Source: Micromonospora_I sp040659735 (lineage in GTDB: Bacteria; Actinomycetota; Actinomycetes; Mycobacteriales; Micromonosporaceae). From it: DNA of 64,000 nucleotides. Where the stretch lies: positions 1 to 64,000 of the forward strand of contig NZ_JBFANZ010000013.1 in NCBI RefSeq assembly GCF_040659735.1, in the 5' to 3' direction. Shown piece after piece: positions 27,048 to 36,076 of this stretch (positions within the stretch are counted from its first letter, which is position 1; every line of letters starts with the position of its first letter). The notes below the pieces were generated by a model. That model worked only from the letters and a program-made list of their open reading frames with translations, ran no database searches and was not told the DNA's origin. Both the position numbers and the translations under genes were made by a program.

Positions 27048-28298
27048 ATGAGACTGGAGCGTCGATCGGGAATGCTGGCGATGATGGTCGCCGCCGTGCC
27101 GCTGGTGCTGACGAGCTGCACCGGCAATCCCGTGAAGAAGGCGGCGCCGCCGCCCGCGCTCGCGCTCACGCCGGGCGCGAATGCCACGGATATCCCGGTG
27201 AGCGCGGAGATCGGCGTCTCGGTCACCGGGGGGAAGGTCACCGGGGTCGAGGTGACCGACGCCAAGGGTGCGAAGGTCGACGGCGCCATGCGCCCGGACG
27301 GCTCGACGTGGATGCCCAACGCTGCGCTGCGGTACAAGCAGACCTATACCGCCCGGGCGACCGCGGTCAACGACAAGGGTCGCACCTCGACCCAGACGTC
27401 GAGTTTCACGACCATGGGCAAGCCGGCCAAGCAGACGAAGACCACGCTCTACTTCGAGAAGGACCAGACGTACGGGGTGGCCATGCCCGTCACGGTCGAC
27501 TTCGACCCGGGCGTGCCGAAGGAGGCCCGGGCCGACGTGCAGCGGCGGCTCTTCGTCACCACCGACCCTCCCCAGCCCGGCGCCTGGCACTGGACCGACG
27601 ACGGTAAGCAGGTCTACTACCGTGCCCCCGACTTCTGGCAGAGCGGCACGAAGATCGGCGTGCGGGCGGCGATCGGCGGCCTGCCGATGGGGAACGGCAG
27701 GTACGGCGACGTCGACCGGGGCGCCTCGGCGAAGGTCGGCAACCGGGTCTCGCTGGAGATCGACAACAAGACCAAGCAGATGTCGGTGTTCAAGGACGAC
27801 AAGCTGGCCCGCAAGATTCCGGTGAGCCTGGGCAAGTCGAGCACGCCGACGTCCAGCGGCAAAATGGTGATCATGGAGAAGTTCGACACCACGGTCTTCG
27901 ACACGACCGGGTCGGCCGACCCCTACGTGACGACGGTGCAGGACGCCCAGCGGCTGACCTGGGGCGGAGAATTCATCCACTCCGCTCCCTGGTCGGTCGG
28001 ATCGCAGGGCTACACCAACGTCTCGCACGGCTGCACGAACATCTCTCCGGCCGACGCCAACTGGCTGATGAACGTCACGCACGTCGGCGACCTGGTCACC
28101 GTCAAGGGCACCGAGGTCAAGCTCGACCCGGGCAACGGTTGGACCGCCTGGAACCTGAGCTGGGAGGAGTACGTCAAGGGCAGCGCCCTGCCCGTACCGG
28201 AGGGTCTGAAGCCGGGGACCCAGGGGTCGCCGTCGCCGAACGGCACTCCGCCGACCACCACCGCGCCGGTGCCGACGCCGTCCAACGTCGGCCGGTAA
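27048..28298 (+). CDS. L,D-transpeptidase lipoprotein (YkuD family, LdtMt2-like)
   Basis: This 416-residue lipoprotein has a signal peptide ending LVLTSC (lipidated C24). Two immunoglobulin-like domains span about residues 35-245. The YkuD catalytic domain has the motif IHSAPWSVGSQGYTNVSHGC, with the catalytic Cys in SHGCTN. A Pro/Thr-rich tail follows. It forms 3-3 cross-links in peptidoglycan outside the membrane and is insensitive to most beta-lactams except carbapenems. The ATG at 27048 gives the best signal peptide; an in-frame GTG at 27000 is possible. Confidence 0.9.
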   Translation: MRLERRSGMLAMMVAAVPLVLTSCTGNPVKKAAPPPALALTPGANATDIPVSAEIGVSVTGGKVTGVEVTDAKGAKVDGAMRPDGSTWMPNAALRYKQTYTARATAVNDKGRTSTQTSSFTTMGKPAKQTKTTLYFEKDQTYGVAMPVTVDFDPGVPKEARADVQRRLFVTTDPPQPGAWHWTDDGKQVYYRAPDFWQSGTKIGVRAAIGGLPMGNGRYGDVDRGASAKVGNRVSLEIDNKTKQMSVFKDDKLARKIPVSLGKSSTPTSSGKMVIMEKFDTTVFDTTGSADPYVTTVQDAQRLTWGGEFIHSAPWSVGSQGYTNVSHGCTNISPADANWLMNVTHVGDLVTVKGTEVKLDPGNGWTAWNLSWEEYVKGSALPVPEGLKPGTQGSPSPNGTPPTTTAPVPTPSNVGR

Positions 28299-28310
28299 CG
28301 CCCCGTCGCC

Positions 28311-28346
28311 CGGCCCCGGGTCGAGTTCCGTCTCGACCCGGGGCCG
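28311..28346. terminator. Bidirectional terminator hairpin
   Basis: A perfect 15-bp inverted repeat (CGGCCCCGGGTCGAG and its complement) with a 6-nt loop lies 12 nt after the transpeptidase stop and just before the stop of the convergent nucleotidyltransferase gene. Confidence 0.75.
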
Positions 28347-28356
28347 CGGCGTGCGC

Positions 28357-29295
28357 TCACGGCGCGGTGAGCGCCACCCGGGCGCTTCGCGCGCGGACCG
28401 AGCGCAGCCAGGCGTCGACCCGGGCGACGTCGGGCACGGCGGGCAGCGGTGTCGCCTCCAGCGCCGCGTCGAGTTCGGCGTGCAGCGCCAGCCGCCAGGT
28501 CTCCACCTCCGCCCAGGAGACCTCGCCGCGGCGTACGGCGAGCAGCCGGTCGCGGTGCCCCCCGACGTCGACGGTGAGCCGCCCGTGCCGGAGCAGGCCG
28601 CCGGCCGCGAGTAACAGCCGCAGCAGATGCATGGCGTGTTTCCACTTCGGTTGCCCGTGCCGCCGCAGATCCGTCTCGAGCTTCTTGAACTGGCTGAGCA
28701 CGTAGCCGGAGTAGGTCTGGTAGACCAGTTGCGACATGAATGCCGACCGGAGTGCCAGCAACTCCTCCCCGAGCGGGGTGATCGTCAGCACCACGGGCGA
28801 GTGCAGCAGCTCCAACAGGTTGGGATTGGCCTTGAGCGCGAGCTCGCAGAAGCGCTCCACCTCCCAGGAGAACTGGTCCGGGCCGGGGCCGTCGACGTGC
28901 GGGGGAGGCTTGGTCAACGACCAGAAGGTCGCGGTCGGGGCGGCGTAGACGCCGCGTACGTCCGTGTCGGAGCCCTCGTGGCTGAGTCCGTAGGCGCGCG
29001 AGCCGATCACCGCCGCGTAGATGGTGTGCCGGGCGACCAGGTCGTGGCCGCCGTCGGCGGTGGGTCCGATGGCGAGCTGCTGCTGGTGGGCCCGGCGGAG
29101 GGTGAGCGCACCCCGTCGGGAGCTGACCTGCCGGCCGTCGCTGAGTGCCACCCGGTATTCGCCGTCGTGCGCAGCGGTCACCCGGCCGGTGGCCCCGCGC
29201 TGCACGCGTACGCCGTCGCTGTCGAGCATCGCCTCGCGGAGCACCACCTGGGTGCCCGGCGGGAGTTGCGGTGCGGGTTGCGATCTTCCGGCCAT
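28357..29295 (-). CDS. Predicted nucleotidyltransferase (YcgL/PF10127 family)
   Basis: This 312-residue protein has a nucleotidyltransferase fold. The core is YAAVIGSRAYGLSHEGSDTDVRGVY, with the G-S motif and the two-Asp metal site (SDTDVRG). The helical region FSWEVERFCELALKANPNLLELL and KWKHAMHLLRLL follow, as in the family. About 90 N-terminal residues form an extra SH3-like segment (PPGTQVVLREAMLDSDGVRV, RGATGRVTA). The start at 29295 is preferred over a much longer frame. The cellular target is unknown. Confidence 0.8.
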   Translation of the reverse strand: MAGRSQPAPQLPPGTQVVLREAMLDSDGVRVQRGATGRVTAAHDGEYRVALSDGRQVSSRRGALTLRRAHQQQLAIGPTADGGHDLVARHTIYAAVIGSRAYGLSHEGSDTDVRGVYAAPTATFWSLTKPPPHVDGPGPDQFSWEVERFCELALKANPNLLELLHSPVVLTITPLGEELLALRSAFMSQLVYQTYSGYVLSQFKKLETDLRRHGQPKWKHAMHLLRLLLAAGGLLRHGRLTVDVGGHRDRLLAVRRGEVSWAEVETWRLALHAELDAALEATPLPAVPDVARVDAWLRSVRARSARVALTAP

Positions 29296-29500
29296 CCGGG
29301 CATGGTGCCGGAGTGCCGGACCGGGCGCACGTGGAATTGCGCTTTCGGGGTGACGGTGCGGGCACGCAGCGCGGCGTAGAGTCCCCCTACCCGCCAGGAT
29401 CGTCGACACGGACCGTGATGCACACACCAGAACCCTCAGGTTCCGCGCTGCCTGCCGATGGTCGCCATACAGACCGACGACAGGAGCCGGGGCCAGCGCG

Positions 29501-31873
29501 ATGACCGCAGCAGAGTGCCGTCCGGGGGAGTTGCCGCCGATTCCCCGCCATGTCGCCGTACGACCGCTGCTGCCGGTCGTCGCCACGCTGGTCGTCATCG
29601 CCGCCGGTTGGTGCGGCCTGCGCTGGGGCGGTCTGTCCGGTCCACTCGCCGTCGGCTTCGTCGGCGGGCCGCTCGCCATGGCCGTCACGGCCGTGGCCGC
29701 GCACCGGGCCGCCACCGACGCGGCACAGGCTCAGCCGGCACAGCGCTTCTGGCGGGCGATTCGGCTGGCCGCATCCCTGGTCGTCGTCGCGATCACCGGC
29801 TGGGCGGTCACGGTCGCGGTCGATCCGCCACCGGCCGGCCGGGTGTCCGACCTTCCGCCATGGGCGGCCGTGCCGCTGGTCGGCGCGCTCGTCGTGATAC
29901 TCGGCGCCGTGCTGCGGTTGCCGCGGCCGGCCCGCTCCCGTGGTCAGTGGGTGCAGCTCATTCTCGACGGCGCGACGATCCTGCTCGGCGCCGCTCTGTT
30001 CTTCTGGCACTTCACGCTGTCGCCGGTGCTCAGCACCGGACTCGGCCCGGCCGCCGTCGCCACGGCGTTCATCTGCGTCGCGAGCCTGCTCGGGTTGACC
30101 GCGGTCAGCAAGGCGTTGATCGCGGCCACCGCGCCGATCGGCACCGTCGCGCTGCGACTGCTCGGGTTGAGCCTGCTCATCGCGGTCGCCGCGCCCGCCG
30201 CCATGCTCATGCTCGGTGAGCGGGGCCGACTCGTCGCCGCGGTGGTCGCCGTGCCGGCGGCCGCCCTGACCACCAGCGCGGCGGCGGCGTCGGCGCAGCG
30301 GGCGGCGCGCCGGCCGTCGACGCGCTCATCGACGGGGGTGGGGCGTCGGACGTACAGTCTGCTGCCCTACGCCGCTCTAGCCGCCGCGGGTAGCCTGCTG
30401 ATCGCGGTGACGTTCGGGGAGCTCACCTCGTCGGGACGGGTGGTGGTGGTGGGCGCCGTGCTGGTGACCGCCGCTGTGGTGGCCCGGCAGCTGGTCGGCC
30501 TGCGGGACAACGCGCGGCTGCTGCGCAGCGTGCGGCAGCATCAGGCGCGCCTGGAGTATCAGGCCAACCACGACGCGCTGACCCAACTGGCCAACCGCAC
30601 CATGTTCAACGCGACCCTGGCCGAGTTGCTCGCCGCAGGCGAGGCCGCCGCCGTCCTTCTGATCGACCTGGACGACTTCAAGACCGTCAACGACACCCTC
30701 GGGCATGCCGTCGGCGACGAGATGCTGGTCGCGGTCGCCGACCGGCTCCGCCTGGCCACCGATCCCGGCGACCTCGCGGCCCGTCTCGGCGGGGACGAGT
30801 TCGCCGTGTTGGTGCGCGGCGCGGATCCGGCGCGGGCGGACACCGTCGCCATGCAGATCCTCGCCGGGCTCGCCGCGCCGGTCACCGCCTCGGGCCACCA
30901 GCTGCTGGTGCAGGCGAGCATCGGGGTGGCCCCGGCCGGGCCGGGTGACGGTTCGAACGAGGTGCTGCGCAACGCGGACATCGCCATGTACGCGACGAAA
31001 GAGGGCGGCAAGGCGTCGTGGACGCGGTTCGCGCCGGAGATGCGGCAGGAGATCATCGAACACGTCCGCCTCGGCGGCCAGCTGCACGAGGCGCTGGAGT
31101 GCGGTCAGCTCTACCTGCAGTACCAGCCGATCATCGACCTGGACACGCGTCGACTGGTCGCTGCGGAGGCGCTGGTGCGCTGGCGTCATCCGGAGCAGGG
31201 CGTCATCTCGCCGGGGCAGTTCATTCCGGTCGCCGAACGGACCGGCCAGATCGTGCCCCTCGGTCGGTGGGTACTGGGGGAGGCGTGCCGGCAGCTGGCC
31301 GCGTGGCGTGACGAGTACGGCTCGGCCGCCCCCTGGACGATCGGCGTCAACGTCGCCGCCCGCCAGCTCCGCGAACCCGGCTTCGCCGACGATGTCGCGA
31401 GCGTCCTGCGCGAGGTGGGCCTCGCGCCGCACCAGCTCGTCATCGAGGTGACGGAGTCGTCGGTGCTCAACGCCCGGCAGGTGCTGCACACCCTGCACGC
31501 GCTGCACGATCTCGGGGTCAAGCTGGCGCTGGACGACTTCGGCACCCGGCAGTCGTCGCTCGGGCTGCTGCGCGCCTTCCCCGTCGACATCCTGAAGCTG
31601 GACAAGTCGTTCGTCGACGGCATCGAGGACGGCGACGACGACGAACGGTTGGCGGTCGCCGCAGCGGTGGTGCAGATGGCGGCGGCGCTGCGACTGGACG
31701 CGGTGGCCGAGGGGATCGAGAGTGTCGAGCAGGTGCGGCGGCTGCGGTTGTTGGGCTATCGCCTCGGGCAGGGCTTCCACCTGGCCCGTCCGCTCTCGGC
31801 GGAGGGTGTCGCGGCGTTGTTCTTGGGGCCGGGGCTCTCGCTGACCGGATCCGAGACGACCCCGCATTCGTAG
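29501..31873 (+). CDS. Membrane GGDEF-EAL c-di-GMP enzyme (second copy)
   Basis: This 790-residue protein has about nine membrane segments (to residue 325), a GGDEF domain with LIDLDDFKTVNDTLGH and RLGGDEFAVL, and an EAL domain with EALVRWRHPEQG, NVAARQL, EVTESSV, DILKLDKSF and AEGIES. Loop 6 reads LDDFGTRQSSLG where nearly all active EAL domains have FGTGYSSL. The metal aspartates remain but the two following residues differ. It has the same architecture as the 13603-16038 protein but only moderate similarity. It lies on the far side of the Tad operon. Confidence 0.87.
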   Translation: MTAAECRPGELPPIPRHVAVRPLLPVVATLVVIAAGWCGLRWGGLSGPLAVGFVGGPLAMAVTAVAAHRAATDAAQAQPAQRFWRAIRLAASLVVVAITGWAVTVAVDPPPAGRVSDLPPWAAVPLVGALVVILGAVLRLPRPARSRGQWVQLILDGATILLGAALFFWHFTLSPVLSTGLGPAAVATAFICVASLLGLTAVSKALIAATAPIGTVALRLLGLSLLIAVAAPAAMLMLGERGRLVAAVVAVPAAALTTSAAAASAQRAARRPSTRSSTGVGRRTYSLLPYAALAAAGSLLIAVTFGELTSSGRVVVVGAVLVTAAVVARQLVGLRDNARLLRSVRQHQARLEYQANHDALTQLANRTMFNATLAELLAAGEAAAVLLIDLDDFKTVNDTLGHAVGDEMLVAVADRLRLATDPGDLAARLGGDEFAVLVRGADPARADTVAMQILAGLAAPVTASGHQLLVQASIGVAPAGPGDGSNEVLRNADIAMYATKEGGKASWTRFAPEMRQEIIEHVRLGGQLHEALECGQLYLQYQPIIDLDTRRLVAAEALVRWRHPEQGVISPGQFIPVAERTGQIVPLGRWVLGEACRQLAAWRDEYGSAAPWTIGVNVAARQLREPGFADDVASVLREVGLAPHQLVIEVTESSVLNARQVLHTLHALHDLGVKLALDDFGTRQSSLGLLRAFPVDILKLDKSFVDGIEDGDDDERLAVAAAVVQMAAALRLDAVAEGIESVEQVRRLRLLGYRLGQGFHLARPLSAEGVAALFLGPGLSLTGSETTPHS

Positions 31874-31998
31874 GACATGTGGCGCAAACAGTGCAAAAAA
31901 CTCGTACGTGGAGAGTGGCACATTGCGCCCGATTGGACTGTTGGCGGTGACGGCTACAGGATGGGCGGGCGCGGTCTTGCCGATGCCGATGCGGGGAA

Positions 31999-32664
31999 GT
32001 GATGCCAGACATGTCGCCACCGACTGAGGGGTCGCCCATCAGGGTGCTCTTCGTGGAGGACCATGACATGGTCGCCGAGGCGCTGGGCCTGGCACTGGCG
32101 CAGGTCGCGGAGATCGAGATGGTCGCGCGCGCCCGCTCGGTGGCCGAGGCGATCGCCGCCGCCCGTCGGCACCGCCCGGATGTGGTGCTGCTCGATCGGC
32201 GGCTCCCCGACGGGGACGGCATCGAGGCGATCCCGCAGCTACGGGAAGCGGCGCCGGAGATGCGGGTGCTCGTCCTCACCGGTGAGGCGACGGCCGCGGT
32301 CGCCACCCGGGTGGTCGAGGCCGGCGGCGGCGGTCTGATGCTCAAGACGGCCCGGCTCGACGAGTTGACCGCCGCGATCCGTCAGGTCGCGTCGGGGGAC
32401 GTCGCGTTCGCCCCGGCCCTCCTGGCCGGTGTCTTCGACCGGCTGACCGGTCGGCTGTCGACCGGCGGTCGCACGCTCACCGCGCGCGAGCGCGAGACGC
32501 TGGCGCTGCTGGCCGACGGCGCGAGCACGGACGAGATCAGCGACCGGCTGCAGGTGACGCGCAATACCGCGCGCAACCACGTGCAGCGCGTTCTGGAGAA
32601 GCTGGGCGCCCGCTCGAAGCTGGAGGCGGTGGCCATCGCGCGCCGCGAGGGCCTGCTGGACTGA
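31999..32664 (+). CDS. NarL/FixJ-family response regulator
   Basis: This 221-residue protein has an N-terminal receiver (acidic pair ED, phospho-Asp in VVLLDRRLPDGDG, Thr in VLTGEA, Lys in LMLKTA). The C-terminal LuxR-type helix-turn-helix reads LTARERETLALLADGASTDE. No kinase is adjacent; the nearest is the PAS kinase 550 nt downstream. The start is GTG 31999 or the ATG next to it. Confidence 0.88.
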   Translation: MMPDMSPPTEGSPIRVLFVEDHDMVAEALGLALAQVAEIEMVARARSVAEAIAAARRHRPDVVLLDRRLPDGDGIEAIPQLREAAPEMRVLVLTGEATAAVATRVVEAGGGGLMLKTARLDELTAAIRQVASGDVAFAPALLAGVFDRLTGRLSTGGRTLTARERETLALLADGASTDEISDRLQVTRNTARNHVQRVLEKLGARSKLEAVAIARREGLLD

Positions 32665-32678
32665 TGCATTTGCATCAG
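32661..32678. promoter_or_regulatory. Inverted repeat overlapping the response-regulator stop
   Basis: CTGATGCA and TGCATCAG are separated by TT, a perfect 8-bp repeat that includes the stop codon of the NarL-type gene and lies 57 nt before the RsbW-like gene. It could be an operator or a short terminator. Confidence 0.4.
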
Positions 32679-32734
32679 CGCAAATGACGTTGCTGCGTCT
32701 GTTCACCGCACCGGTTTTTCTTGATATTTGAACC

Positions 32735-33154
32735 GTGAGTAAGCAGCCTCCGGTCTACGATGTCGAGTTCTCCCTCGCCGCGGCCTATACCAGCGTCGCC
32801 GAGGCTCGTCGCTACGTGCGTGGCACGCTGGCCGTCTGGCCGTTCGCCGGCTGCCATGACGATGTCGAGCTCGTCGTCTCCGAATTGGTCGGCAACGCGC
32901 TGCGGCACGGCCGGGGCCGTCCCGTGCTGCGTCTGTCGGGGATGCGTGACTGGCTCCGCGTGGAGGTCCTGGACGACAGCGAGGTGCTGCCGCAGCCGCG
33001 GTCGTCCGGGGCGGACGGCGGCTGGGGGCTGCATCTGATCGAGCGGCTGAGCGCGACGTGGGGCGCGGATCACCGCGACGGCGGCAAAGCCGTGTGGTGT
33101 GAGCTGCAAGCCACGCCGAACGTCATCATGGGCGTCGCCGAGGCCGCCGCCTGA
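32735..33154 (+). CDS. RsbW-like anti-sigma ATPase (HATPase_c_2)
   Basis: This 139-residue single-domain GHKL ATPase has the N box ELVVSELVGNALRHGRG, the G1 box VLDDSE and the G2 region GGWGLHLIERLS. Such small stand-alone domains act as anti-sigma or serine kinases paired with STAS antagonists in actinobacteria. No sigma factor or STAS gene is adjacent. The GTG start lies after an AT-richer stretch (TTTTTCTTGATATTTG) that may hold its promoter. Confidence 0.85.
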   Translation: MSKQPPVYDVEFSLAAAYTSVAEARRYVRGTLAVWPFAGCHDDVELVVSELVGNALRHGRGRPVLRLSGMRDWLRVEVLDDSEVLPQPRSSGADGGWGLHLIERLSATWGADHRDGGKAVWCELQATPNVIMGVAEAAA

Positions 33155-33218
33155 GCGGATGGCGGTGACCTCGGCAACTCGGCGTGGGCGCGCGCAGCGA
33201 CGTGTGTCACGCTGCGGT

Positions 33219-34752
33219 ATGGCCACGGCACGCACCCCCGACGATGAACCCGGCGAACCCCCGCAGCGCGAGGAGTTGCCGTGGCACCTCCTCGCGCAAG
33301 GTGTGCTGGACTATGCGATCTTCATGCTGGACCCGCAGGGATACATCCTGAGCTGGAACGCGGGCGCGCAGCGGATCAAGGGCTATTCGGCGGACGAGAT
33401 CATCGGTCGGCACTTTTCGACCTTTTATCCACCGGACGTGGTCGNNNNNNNNNNNNNNNNNNNNNNNNNNNNNNNNNNNNNNNNNNNNNNNNNNNNNNNN
33501 NNNNNNNNNNNNNNNNNNNNNNNNNNNNNNNNNNNNNNNNNNNNGGCGGGTCGAGGACGAGGGGTGGCGGCTCCGGAAGGACGGGTCGCGGTTCTGGGCG
33601 AACGTGGTGATCACGGCGCTGTATGACGAGGCCGGTGTGCTGCGGGGCTTCGGCAAGGTCACCCGGGACATGACCGAACGGCGCGCCGCGGAGCAGGCGC
33701 TGCGCGAGAGCGAGGAGCGCTTCCGCCTTCTCGTGCAGAACGTGCTGGACTACGCGATCTTCATGCTGGATCCGGAGGGGCGGGTCCAGAGCTGGAACGC
33801 GGGCGCGCAGCGGATCAAGGGCTATTCGGCGGACGAGATCATCGGTCGGCACTTTTCGACCTTTTATCCACCGGACGTGGTCGCGGCGGGGTACCCGGCG
33901 GAGGAGCTGGTGATCGCGGCGCGCGACGGGCGGGTCGAGGACGAGGGGTGGCGGCTCCGGAAGGACGGGTCGCGGTTCTGGGCGAACGTGGTGATCACGG
34001 CGCTGTATGACGAGGCCGGTGTGTTGCGGGGCTTCGGCAAGGTCACCCGGGACATGACGGAACGGCGGCACGCCCAACAGACCCTCGACGAGCGCCGGCA
34101 ACTGCTCGCGCACCTCGTCGAGGCGCAGGAAGCGGAGCGGCGCCGGATCGCCTGGGACATCCACGACGACTCGATCCAGTCGATGGTCGCCGTCGGCATG
34201 CGCCTGCAGCTGCTCGAGCGCAACATGCGCGGTGGGCACGCGGAGGCCGTGCGAAAGCTCGACGAGACGGTGCGGGGCACGATCGGCCGGCTGCGCGACC
34301 TGGTCTACCGGCTGCGGCCACCGGCGATCGACCGGGAGACCGGGCTGGTCAACTCCCTGGCCGCGTATCTCGGCCAGGTGGTCGGCGAGTCGGGGATGAC
34401 GCACGCGCTCCGGGTCGACCTCGAGCACGAGCCGCCGCGGGAAACCGCGATCATGGTCTTCCGGATCGCCCAGGAGGCGTTGACCAACGTTCGCAAGCAC
34501 GCCCGGGCCACCAGGGTCGAGATCAGTCTCGTGTCGGTCCGTAACGGGCTCCACGTCAAGGTGCGCGATGACGGGGTGGGCATCGACGGCGACGCTCACC
34601 TGCGGCACGATCACTTCGGGCTGGTCGAGATGCGGGAACGCGCGGAGATCGCCGGCGGCTGGTGGAACATGACCAGCGCTCCCGGCTCCGGCACCGAGGT
34701 CGAGTTCTGGGTGCCGGTCGCTCCCGCGTCGTCGTCGGCGGTGTCGGCGTGA
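33219..34752 (+). CDS. Tandem-PAS histidine kinase (HisKA_3), interrupted by assembly gap
   Basis: The start is ATG 33219 (MATARTPDDEPGEPPQ). PAS unit 1 (LDYAIFMLDPQGYILSWNAG) is cut by the N run. After the gap the PAS 1 end leads into PAS unit 2 (33742 on), then a HisKA_3 dimerisation domain with phospho-His in ERRRIAWDIHDDS. The HATPase domain follows (EALTNVRKHA, VRDDGVGID, FGLVEMRERAE). Flanks of the gap are identical to PAS 2 over 94 and 95 nt. The frame before the gap differs from that after it by one, because 100 N is a filler. Replacing it by the homologous 45 nt restores one frame and a 384-nt repeat unit. It is coupled to the receiver gene by a GTGA overlap. Confidence 0.85.
33445..33544. 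other. Assembly gap (100 N)
   Basis: Exactly 100 N, a conventional scaffold filler, sits inside the first PAS repeat of the kinase. By alignment with the second repeat (33884-33928) the missing sequence is 45 nt, or 45 plus a multiple of 384 if further repeat copies were collapsed. Confidence 0.95.
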
Positions 34753-35141
34753 ACGGCAGACCGCGCCCGTTGCGGCTGCTGCTCTGCGACGACGATCCGA
34801 TGATCTCCGAGGCGCTTCTCGACGTGTTCGCGGCCGAGCCGGATCTGGACGTCGTGGCGGTCGGGCAGACCGCCGAGGAGGCGGTCTCGCTCGCCTGTGC
34901 GCATGAGCCGGACGTAGCCGTGCTGGACATGCGAATGCCGGGCGGCGGGGCGCTCGCCGCCGCGGGGATCCGCCGACGATCGCCCCGCACCCGGATCCTC
35001 GCGTTCTCCGCGTACGGCGATCCCAGTGCGCGCGAGGAGATGCGCAGCGCCGGAGCGATCGCCTACCTGCTCAAGGGGGCGTCGATCGACGAGGTGGTCG
35101 AGACCGTCCGTAGCGTCGGCGGCCGCGGAAGGGCCCGGTAG
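34749..35141 (+). CDS. Single-domain response regulator (receiver only)
   Basis: This 130-residue CheY-like receiver has the acidic triad CDDDP, phospho-Asp in VAVLDMRMPGGGA, Ser/Thr in AFSAYGD and Lys in YLLKGAS. The chain ends where a LuxR DNA-binding domain would begin in NarL-type regulators. It starts at a GTG overlapping the kinase stop (GTGA), so it is very likely the kinase partner. Output must go through protein contact, unless the domain was lost. Confidence 0.82.
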   Translation: MNGRPRPLRLLLCDDDPMISEALLDVFAAEPDLDVVAVGQTAEEAVSLACAHEPDVAVLDMRMPGGGALAAAGIRRRSPRTRILAFSAYGDPSAREEMRSAGAIAYLLKGASIDEVVETVRSVGGRGRAR

Positions 35142-35151
35142 CGGCCCGTCC

Positions 35152-35970
35152 TCATCCGGCGTCGACGACCGGGCGGGCCCCGACGGTGAACGTGTCGAAC
35201 TCCGCCCCGTGCAACACCCGGCCGGCCACCGGATCGCGCCCGGCCGCGGCGGTCAACCGCACCACGGGCAGCCGCCCCGGCTGCAGGGCGGCCGCGAACA
35301 CGACGTTGCCGTAACGGCGTCCGCGCAGCAGGGCCGCGTCGGCGATCAGACAGACCTCGGCGAACGCGGTCCGCAGCGTGGCCGCGTGGGTCCGGCTCAC
35401 GGCCAGCGGCGGGAGATCGGTGAGGTTGACCGCGTAGATCCCGTCGGGGTCGAGCACGCGGGCGACGGCCGCTGCGAACCGGGTGCCGGCGAGGTGGGCG
35501 GGGAGCTGCGCGCCACGGTAGACGTCGGCGATGACCACGTCGAACCGCTCGTCGGCGAGCTCCTCGATCGCTGCGCGCGCATCCCCTACCTCGATGCGCA
35601 CGTCGGCGTCGCCCGGCAACGGGAGCGCCGCCCGGACCAGCGCGACCAGGGCGGCGTCGAGCTCCACCACCAGTTGCGTCGACCGGGGTCGGGTGGCGGC
35701 GACGTAGCGCGGCAGGGTGAGCGCCCCGGCGCCGAGATGCAGCACGCGCAGGGGGCGGCCCCGGGGGGACGCGGTGTCGATCACGGAGGCCAGCCGCCGC
35801 ACGTACTCGAAGCGCAGCCGGGTCGGATCCCGCAGATCCACGTACGACTGCTCCACTCCGTCGATCAGCAGCGTCCAGCCATCGGCGCGGGCGGGGTCGG
35901 GTACGAGTTCAGCCGTGCCGAGGTCGATCGGTTCGGCCCGGCGCGACGGCCGGGGTGGACGTGCGGTCAT
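35152..35970 (-). CDS. Spermidine synthase-like methyltransferase-fold protein
   Basis: This 272-residue Rossmann protein resembles polyamine aminopropyltransferase-like proteins of actinobacteria. It has SYVDLRDPTRLRFEYVRRL, the SAM-site LHLGAGALTLPRYVAATRP, the acidic strand end VVELD and DARAAIEELADERFDVVIAD. In true spermidine synthase the latter Asp region is followed by a conserved catalytic stretch, which I cannot confirm here. The role is unknown. The ATG at 35970 is preferred to a longer frame. It converges with the receiver gene (10 nt apart). Confidence 0.75.
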   Translation of the reverse strand: MTARPPRPSRRAEPIDLGTAELVPDPARADGWTLLIDGVEQSYVDLRDPTRLRFEYVRRLASVIDTASPRGRPLRVLHLGAGALTLPRYVAATRPRSTQLVVELDAALVALVRAALPLPGDADVRIEVGDARAAIEELADERFDVVIADVYRGAQLPAHLAGTRFAAAVARVLDPDGIYAVNLTDLPPLAVSRTHAATLRTAFAEVCLIADAALLRGRRYGNVVFAAALQPGRLPVVRLTAAAGRDPVAGRVLHGAEFDTFTVGARPVVDAG

Positions 35971-36076
35971 GCTGCGACGGTAGTGCGGGTCCGCCCCGGC
36001 CTGCGCGCAAGAATGGGACACGCAGTTACATTGCACGTCGCCGCACGATGGCGGCGGTCAGATTCGGGGAGGAAAC

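Noticed and set aside
31881..31905. CAGTGCAA near 31890 as a fourth TetR 2 operator
   Set aside because: Only 8 nt match and the flanks do not form the AAACT/AGTTT arms.
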